From Gammaproteobacteria bacterium (GTDB lineage Bacteria > Pseudomonadota > Gammaproteobacteria > Steroidobacterales > Steroidobacteraceae): 5,387 nucleotides of DNA. Under the pieces are notes generated by a model that saw only the letters and a list, made by a program, of their open reading frames with translations, was not told the origin of the DNA and did no database searches. Below are positions 1-5,387 of the stretch, piece by piece; the stretch's first letter is position 1, and the number at the start of each line of letters is the position of its first letter. The stretch covers positions 1 to 5,387 of the forward strand of contig JASHUC010000080.1 in NCBI GenBank assembly GCA_030040235.1, written 5' to 3'. Both the position numbers and the translations under genes were made by a program.

Positions 1-736
1 CGAGTATTGCCGTCATGCCCAGGCCCTTGCGCGTCATCTCCACGAGCCCTTCGGCCAGCGGCGCCTGCGGGGCGATGCGCGGCAGCGCATCGCCGCTGCG
101 CATGACCTCCTCCACGTGCAACAGCAACCTGCGGCCCAGACTGCCTCCGGGGTGAGAGCGTGCGAAATCATCCGCCGAGAAGCCACGCGCCGTCAGCAAG
201 GCGACCGCCAGTGCATCACCCATCACCAGTGCCGCCGTGGTACTGGCGGTCGGGGCGAGGTTGTGGGGACACGCCTCGACCGCGACGGCGACGTCCAGGT
301 GCACTTCGGCGGCGCGCGCCAGCGTGGAGTCGCGGCTGCCGGTCAACGCAATCAGTGGAACGCCCAGCCGCTTGACGTAGGGCAGCAGCGCGAGCACCTC
401 GGCGGTCTCCCCCGAGTTGGACAGCGCCAGCAGCACATCGCCGCGCGTGAGCATGCCGATGTCGCCGTGACCGGCTTCCCCGGGGTGCAGGAAGAACGCC
501 GGCGTGCCGGTGCTCGAGAGCGTGGCGGCGATCTTGCGTGCCACGTGCCCGGACTTGCCCATGCCGGTCACGACGCTGCGGCCCGCGCAGGCCAGACAGA
601 CGTGACAGGCGGCCGTGAAGCTGCTGTCGAGCCGCGCCTGCAGCGCGGCGAGCGCCTCGATCTCGATGCCGAAGGTGCGGCGCGCCGCGTGCAGCAGCGT
701 GGTCTCGCCGGTCTGACTGTGCTCGACATCGTTCAT
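1..736 (-). CDS. kdsD: Arabinose-5-phosphate isomerase KdsD, 3' end cut by window edge
   Basis: Interconverts D-ribulose 5-phosphate and D-arabinose 5-phosphate in the cytoplasm, the first step of Kdo synthesis for lipopolysaccharide. I translated the minus strand from the ATG at 736-734; 245 codons are visible and the C-terminus lies beyond position 1. An N-terminal SIS domain spans roughly residues 35-180, with the motifs GMGKSGHVARKIAATLSSTG (58-77), LSNSGET (105-111) and HPGGSLGRRLL (195-205). Residues 208-245 look like the start of the first of two CBS domains expected in this family. The four residues known to be conserved in E. coli KdsD (K59, E111, E152, H193) all appear with a +2 offset as K61, E113, E154 and H195, so the enzyme should be active. 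E. coli KdsD has 328 residues, so about 80 are missing through truncation by the window, not by mutation. A GAGG ribosome site 6 nt upstream supports the start. kdsC would be the expected next gene to the left, by analogy. Confidence 0.96.
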   Translation of the reverse strand, partial: MNDVEHSQTGETTLLHAARRTFGIEIEALAALQARLDSSFTAACHVCLACAGRSVVTGMGKSGHVARKIAATLSSTGTPAFFLHPGEAGHGDIGMLTRGDVLLALSNSGETAEVLALLPYVKRLGVPLIALTGSRDSTLARAAEVHLDVAVAVEACPHNLAPTASTTAALVMGDALAVALLTARGFSADDFARSHPGGSLGRRLLLHVEEVMRSGDALPRIAPQAPLAEGLVEMTRKGLGMTAIL

Positions 737-742
737 GGAAGG

Positions 743-746
743 CCTC
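743..746 (-). promoter_or_regulatory. Ribosome binding site of kdsD
   Basis: Reading the minus strand, GAGG lies 6 nt before the ATG at 736-734. This is a good match to the anti-Shine-Dalgarno sequence at a normal distance, and it supports the chosen kdsD start. Confidence 0.6.
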
Positions 747-757
747 GCGCCCAGCGC

Positions 758-763
758 ATGATA
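758..763 (-). promoter_or_regulatory. Candidate -10 element for kdsD
   Basis: The minus strand reads TATCAT, five of six matches to TATAAT, about 21 nt before the kdsD ATG. It lies in a small AT-richer pocket of the otherwise GC-rich 133-bp spacer (737-869) between kdsD and ibaG. No convincing -35 box is present 16-18 bp upstream of it, so the call is tentative. The rest of the spacer shows no gene or strong repeat that I can support, but it must hold the start signals of both divergent units. Confidence 0.3.
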
Positions 764-869
764 GCGCCTGCCGCCCCACGCGGCAGGCTCGGGCAGGCCG
801 CTTTCCGGGATACCGCCCCGCGCCGGACCGTGGCCGCGCGGTCGCCCGCCGATGCCGTAAGATGCGCCC

Positions 870-2424
<1,555 letters not shown>

Positions 2425-2449
2425 TATATCGCTCGGGATCGGGCATCCT

Positions 2450-2466
2450 GCCGCGACCCTCGCGGC
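2450..2466 (+). repeat. Small hairpin after murA (7-bp stem, CCC loop)
   Basis: GCCGCGA at 2450-2456 pairs perfectly with TCGCGGC at 2460-2466 around a 3-nt loop, starting 26 bp after the murA stop. It could extend through a G-U and a C-G pair (2448-2449 with 2467-2468), but only by taking bases from the left arm of the larger hairpin at 2465-2498. There is no T-run after it. In such GC-rich sequence a 7-bp stem alone is weak evidence of function. Confidence 0.4.
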
Positions 2467-2498
2467 GGCTCGCAAGAGGCGCGACTCTTGCGAGCCGC
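2465..2498 (+). terminator. Perfect 14-bp inverted repeat, likely murA terminator
   Basis: The arm GCGGCTCGCAAGAG at 2465-2478 is exactly complementary to CTCTTGCGAGCCGC at 2485-2498, with the 6-nt loop GCGCGA between them. A perfect 14-bp stem is far longer than expected by chance in a 176-bp spacer, and it sits 40 bp after the murA stop and about 100 bp before gnd, where a terminator belongs. The following bases (TCGCCACCTCC) contain no T-tract, so it is not a canonical intrinsic terminator. It could instead be a U-less terminator, an mRNA 3'-end stabiliser, or a copy of a dispersed palindromic repeat. Confidence 0.55.
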
Positions 2499-2516
2499 TC
2501 GCCACCTCCGGCGGCG

Positions 2517-2533
2517 GGGCACATCCTGTGCCC
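2517..2533 (+). repeat. Second hairpin in the murA-gnd spacer (7-bp stem, TCC loop)
   Basis: GGGCACA at 2517-2523 and TGTGCCC at 2527-2533 form a perfect 7-bp stem around TCC. It stands 68 bp before the gnd start and may lie in the gnd leader. The core CATCCTG of this hairpin also occurs upstream at 2444-2450 (GGGCATCCTG), hinting at related short palindromic units. No T-run follows. Confidence 0.4.
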
Positions 2534-2586
2534 ACCGCGGGCTTGGCCGTAGGCCTGAGTAGGCGCCCCGGTTGCGGGCCTGTCAC

Positions 2587-2593
2587 AGAGAGG
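2587..2593 (+). promoter_or_regulatory. Ribosome binding site of gnd
   Basis: AGAGAGG ends 7 nt before the ATG at 2601. This is a strong, well-spaced Shine-Dalgarno sequence and fixes the gnd start. Confidence 0.75.
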
Positions 2594-2600
2594 ATCGCGT

Positions 2601-3590
2601 ATGCAGCTCGGAATGGTCGGGTTGGGTCGGATGGGGGCCAACATGGTGCGGCGTCTCCAGGGCGGGGGACACGAGTGCGTGGCCTACGATCATGCCGCCG
2701 AGGCGGTGCGAGCCATCGCGGCGCAAGGTGCGCGCGGTGCCTCGAGCCTGAAGGATCTCGTCGCGGCGCTTTCGCCACCGCGGGCGATCTGGCTGATGGT
2801 CCCCGCACACGGGGTCGATGCGGTGATTGCAGATCTCAAGCCCCTGCTGAGCGCAGGGGACATCGTGATCGACGGTGGCAATTCTCACTACCACGACGAC
2901 CTGCGGCATGCCGCGGAGCTCGGCCGCGCCGGTGTGCGTTTCGTCGATGTCGGCACCAGCGGCGGGGTGCTCGGCTTGGAGCGCGGCTTTTGCCTGATGA
3001 TCGGCGGTGACCGCGAGAGCGTCGTCGCGCTCGATCCGATCTTCGCCACGCTCTCCCCGGGAGGCCGGCCGCCGGCTGCCGGTCACGGCACGGCGGAGCA
3101 GGGCTACCTGCACTGCGGTCCGAATGGCGCCGGGCATTTCGTGAAGATGGTGCACAACGGCATCGAGTACGGTCTGATGGCCGCCTACGCCGAGGGGCTC
3201 AACGTGCTCAAGCATGCGGCAGTCGGGCTCGAAGCGCAGGTGGCAGACGCCGAGACCGCCCCCTTGAGCGATCCGCGCCTGTTCCAGTACCGGCTCGACC
3301 TGGCGGCCATCACGGAGGTGTGGCGCCATGGGAGCATCATCACCTCGCAGCTCCTCGATCTGACCGCTGCGGCGCTCGCGCGTGACCCGCAGCTCGCCGG
3401 GTTCGCAGGGCACGTATCGGATTCGGGAGAGGGCCGCTGGACGCTCGAGGCGGCGATCGAGGAGGGCGTTCCGGCCTACGTGCTGAGCGCTGCGCTGTTC
3501 AGCCGCTTCGAATCGCGTGGCCGGGCCGAGTTCTCCGGCAAGGTGCTCTCGGCGATGCGGCTGGGATTCGGCGGCCACCAGGAGCGCTAG
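2601..3590 (+). CDS. gnd: 6-phosphogluconate dehydrogenase, decarboxylating, short form
   Basis: Oxidatively decarboxylates 6-phosphogluconate to ribulose 5-phosphate in the cytoplasm, the third step of the oxidative pentose-phosphate pathway. The protein has 329 residues, matching the short GndA/YqeC-like branch (about 300-335) and not the 470-residue E. coli type. The Rossmann motif GLGRMG lies at 7-12; D30 at the end of beta-2 (VAYD) replaces the Asn-Arg that binds the NADP phosphate, so NAD use is likely (inference). The substrate motif DGGNS is at 91-95, and SGGVLG at 120-125 is the short-form version of SGGEEG. GAGHFVKMVHNGIEYG (176-191) contains the catalytic K182 and E189, equivalent to K183 and E190 of the sheep enzyme, with N186. 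The C-terminal helical domain includes SDSGEGRW and ends in FGGHQER, both typical of this subfamily. zwf follows after 6 bp and is probably in the same transcript. Confidence 0.96.
   Translation: MQLGMVGLGRMGANMVRRLQGGGHECVAYDHAAEAVRAIAAQGARGASSLKDLVAALSPPRAIWLMVPAHGVDAVIADLKPLLSAGDIVIDGGNSHYHDDLRHAAELGRAGVRFVDVGTSGGVLGLERGFCLMIGGDRESVVALDPIFATLSPGGRPPAAGHGTAEQGYLHCGPNGAGHFVKMVHNGIEYGLMAAYAEGLNVLKHAAVGLEAQVADAETAPLSDPRLFQYRLDLAAITEVWRHGSIITSQLLDLTAAALARDPQLAGFAGHVSDSGEGRWTLEAAIEEGVPAYVLSAALFSRFESRGRAEFSGKVLSAMRLGFGGHQER
3580..3584 (+). promoter_or_regulatory. Probable ribosome binding site of zwf inside gnd
   Basis: AGGAG lies within the last codons of gnd, 12 nt before the zwf ATG at 3597. 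The spacing is longer than ideal, so closely coupled translation with gnd probably helps initiation. A shorter AGG across the gnd stop (3589-3591), 5 nt before the ATG, is an alternative. Confidence 0.4.
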
Positions 3591-3596
3591 GCGCAC

Positions 3597-5042
3597 ATGC
3601 CGCAGGCCTCCGATGCTCTGGTGCTCTTTGGCGCGACCGGAGATCTGTGCTACCGCAAGATCTATCCGGCGCTGTACCACCTCGCCGCGCGCGGCCGCCT
3701 CGCCGTGCCCGTGATCGGGGTGGCTCGCGCGGGGTGGACGGCCGAGCAGTTCGGAGCGCGCGTGCGCGAGAGTCTCGCCAAGTTCGTGCCGCAGGCCGAC
3801 CAGTCCGCAACCGAGCGGCTGGCGCGGCTGCTCAAGTACGTGGACGGGGACTATCGCGAGCCGAAGACATTTCAATCATTGCGTCAGATGCTGGGCGATG
3901 CGGCGCATCCGCTGCATTACCTCGCGATCCCGCCGACCATGTTCCCGGTCGTCGTGACGATGCTCGGCTCCTCGAGCTCGGCACAGGGCGCGCGCGTCGT
4001 CATCGAGAAGCCCTTCGGGCGCGATCTGCAGTCGGCGCTCAGCCTGAATCAGACCTTGCACCAGGTGTTCGACGAGTCGGCGATCTTTCGCATCGACCAC
4101 TACCTCGGCAAGGAGCCGGTGCAGAACCTGCTCTACTTTCGCTTCGCGAACTCCTTCCTCGAGCCGGTGTGGAACCGCAATTACGTCGCCAGCGTGCAGA
4201 TCACGATGGCCGAGAAGATCGGCGTCGCCGGGCGCGGGCGCTTCTACGAGGAGGCGGGCGCCATTCGCGACGTGCTGCAGAATCACCTGCTGCAGATCGT
4301 CGCATTCCTCGCGATGGAGCCGCCGGTGCGCTTCGCCCGTGATGCGCTGCGCGACGAGAAGGTGAAGGTATTTCGCGCGATGCGGCCGCTCGATCCGAGC
4401 CGGCTCGTGCGGGGCCAGTTCGACGGCTACCGCCGCGAGCCGGGCGTCGCGGCGGACTCGCGCGTCGAGACCTTCGCGGCGGTGCGCCTCACCATCGATT
4501 CCTGGCGCTGGAGCGGCGTTCCGTTCTATGTGCGCACGGGCAAGTGCCTGCCGGTCACCGCGACGGAGGTGGTGGTCGACCTGCGCGCGCCACCCGCCGA
4601 TGTGTTCGGCCAGAGCGCCCCGAAGCAGCCGAATTATCTGCGCTTTCGCGTGGGGCCCGAGGTGGCGATCGCGCTCGGCGCGCACGCGAAGCAGCCGGGC
4701 CCGGCGATGCAGGGCCACGACGTCGAGCTGTACGTGAGCCAGCAGCAGGCCGACGAGATGGACGCCTACGAGCGCCTCATCGGCGATGCGATGATCGGGG
4801 ATGCCGTGCTCTTCGCACGCGAGGACGAGGTGGAGGCCGCCTGGGCGGTGGTCGATCCGGTGCTGCGCGCGCAGACGCCCGTCTACCCCTACGCGCAGGG
4901 CAGCTGGGGACCCGCGCAGGCCGAAGAGTTGGTGACCGATGGCCCCTGCAGGTGGCACAACCCGGGGGCGGACCCGCACGGCTGGACGCGCGCCTGCGGA
5001 CAGAGCGGCGCTACCCAAGAGGTGCAAGGCGCCGCGCGCTGA
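3597..5042 (+). CDS. zwf: Glucose-6-phosphate 1-dehydrogenase
   Basis: Oxidises glucose 6-phosphate to 6-phosphogluconolactone in the cytoplasm, the entry step of the oxidative pentose-phosphate pathway and a main source of NADPH. At 481 residues it is near the usual bacterial length (480-510). The nucleotide motif GATGDLCYRKIYPAL is at 12-26, with R44 after beta-2 (VIGVAR), as in NADP-binding enzymes. EKPFG is at 137-141. The substrate signature RIDHYLGKE at 165-173 is complete, and the likely catalytic base is H230 in DVLQNHLLQ, matching H240 of the Leuconostoc enzyme. VPFYVRTGKCLP provides the further Lys-containing substrate loop. The last 20 or so residues after CRWHNPGADPHGW are a low-conservation tail. 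The start is the first ATG before the Rossmann motif, 6 bp after the gnd stop. It lies downstream of gnd rather than beside pgl in the same direction, which is the reverse of the common zwf-pgl operon. Confidence 0.97.
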   Translation: MPQASDALVLFGATGDLCYRKIYPALYHLAARGRLAVPVIGVARAGWTAEQFGARVRESLAKFVPQADQSATERLARLLKYVDGDYREPKTFQSLRQMLGDAAHPLHYLAIPPTMFPVVVTMLGSSSSAQGARVVIEKPFGRDLQSALSLNQTLHQVFDESAIFRIDHYLGKEPVQNLLYFRFANSFLEPVWNRNYVASVQITMAEKIGVAGRGRFYEEAGAIRDVLQNHLLQIVAFLAMEPPVRFARDALRDEKVKVFRAMRPLDPSRLVRGQFDGYRREPGVAADSRVETFAAVRLTIDSWRWSGVPFYVRTGKCLPVTATEVVVDLRAPPADVFGQSAPKQPNYLRFRVGPEVAIALGAHAKQPGPAMQGHDVELYVSQQQADEMDAYERLIGDAMIGDAVLFAREDEVEAAWAVVDPVLRAQTPVYPYAQGSWGPAQAEELVTDGPCRWHNPGADPHGWTRACGQSGATQEVQGAAR

Positions 5043-5047
5043 GCCGT

Positions 5048-5076
5048 GCCGCGGCGAGCGTACGCTTTACCGCGGC
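5048..5076. terminator. Possible bidirectional terminator between zwf and pgl
   Basis: GCCGCGG at 5048-5054 is complementary to CCGCGGC at 5070-5076, and the 15-nt loop itself contains the perfect palindrome AGCGTACGCT (5057-5066). The structure fills the 24-bp gap between the two convergent stop codons and runs a few bases into the pgl end (its stop codon complement is 5067-5069). Position favours a shared terminator, but there is no T-run on either strand and short GC palindromes are common here, so support is weak. Confidence 0.3.
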
Positions 5077-5387
5077 GCGGCGAGGTTCTCCGGCCAGGCC
5101 GCCCGGTCGCTCCAGATCTCGATCACGGCGCACCCTCGCACGGCTTGCCACGCGGTGAGCGTCGCGCTTCGCGCCAGAAGCGCAGCGAGGGCGGGGCGCT
5201 TCTCCGCCCCCGCCACGACGAACACGAGCTCGCTCACCCGTGCGAGCACCTCCGGTGTCACGCTGACGGCGTCCCGGCCGTCGGGACGGTGCACGGGGAT
5301 CGCGCGATGGCCTTGCGCGCGCTCGAGATCGTGCGCGCCGAAGAGCGAGGCCGTGTGCCCGTCCGCCCCGAGCCCGAGCAGTCCGAG
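5067..5387 (-). CDS. pgl: 6-phosphogluconolactonase (DevB/SOL type), 5' end cut by window edge
   Basis: Hydrolyses 6-phosphogluconolactone to 6-phosphogluconate, the step between Zwf and Gnd. I translated the minus strand from 5387 to the TAA at 5069-5067: 106 residues, open to the right edge, so the N-terminal half (these proteins usually have about 220-260 residues) lies outside the window. The visible part begins LGLLGLGADGHTASLFGAHD, which contains the family signature GLGADGHTASLF with the His thought to act in catalysis. It continues with the SVTPEVLARVSELVFVVAG strand and the GAEKRPALAALL helix, and ends in a short IEIWSDRAAW strand, the usual C-terminal layout of the NagB/RpiA-like fold. 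The ATG at 5294-5292 is internal and not the true start, because homology continues upstream of it. The gene converges on zwf with a 24-bp gap, so it is expressed from its own promoter outside the window. Confidence 0.93.
   Translation of the reverse strand, partial: LGLLGLGADGHTASLFGAHDLERAQGHRAIPVHRPDGRDAVSVTPEVLARVSELVFVVAGAEKRPALAALLARSATLTAWQAVRGCAVIEIWSDRAAWPENLAAPR

Noticed and set aside
858..863. TAAGAT as a -10 box for ibaG
   Set aside because: Only four of six matches, no -35 partner, and it would place transcription start almost on the ATG.
2425..2600. A small gene in the murA-gnd spacer
   Set aside because: No open frame with a start, ribosome site and protein-like composition; the frames that cross it are extensions of shadows.
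2583..3875. Open frame of 430 codons on the minus strand opposite gnd
   Set aside because: It is a shadow of the intact gnd and the start of zwf; it spans both genes and the junction between them, with no domain signature.
3876..5027. Open frame of 383 codons on the minus strand opposite zwf
   Set aside because: It is antisense to a clear G6PDH with all motifs intact, has His/Arg/Leu-rich low-quality composition, and matches no family I recognise.

Overview
This 5.4-kb window is ordinary chromosomal housekeeping sequence from a high-GC Gram-negative bacterium. KdsD (the first step of Kdo synthesis for lipopolysaccharide) next to an IbaG-type BolA gene and a 419-residue MurA of the Escherichia coli type points to a gammaproteobacterium. 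The base composition and gene order fit a Xanthomonadales-, Nevskiales- or Steroidobacter-like lineage, but that placement is inference. I see no mobile element, CRISPR array, tRNA, rRNA, phage gene or defence system.

Left part, cell-envelope block (1-2424): kdsD runs leftward off the window edge. A 133-bp spacer separates it from the divergent pair ibaG-murA, whose reading frames overlap by 8 bp. In E. coli the same genes are neighbours, but the mlaFEDCB lipid-transport operon lies between kdsD and ibaG; here that stretch is absent. The two outward units supply the LPS core sugar (kdsD) and the first committed step of peptidoglycan (murA).

Middle (2425-2600): a 176-bp non-coding spacer holds three closely packed inverted repeats. 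The central one is a perfect 14-bp stem with a 6-nt loop. It probably ends the ibaG-murA transcript or insulates the next operon.

Right part, oxidative pentose-phosphate block (2601-5387): a short-form 6-phosphogluconate dehydrogenase (gnd) and a glucose-6-phosphate dehydrogenase (zwf) lie 6 bp apart and are surely co-transcribed. The 6-phosphogluconolactonase gene (pgl), which encodes the step between them, converges from the opposite strand, ends 24 bp past zwf, and is cut by the right window edge. Together the three cover the route from glucose 6-phosphate to ribulose 5-phosphate. The Gnd has an Asp at the end of strand beta-2 where NADP-dependent long-form enzymes carry Asn-Arg, which suggests NAD preference, while Zwf keeps an Arg at the equivalent place, compatible with NADP.

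Nothing here looks like an undescribed system. The points most worth a second look are the hairpin cluster, the coupled ibaG-murA start, the likely cofactor split between Zwf and Gnd, and the split strand arrangement of pgl. Several very long antisense open frames are artefacts of high GC content.
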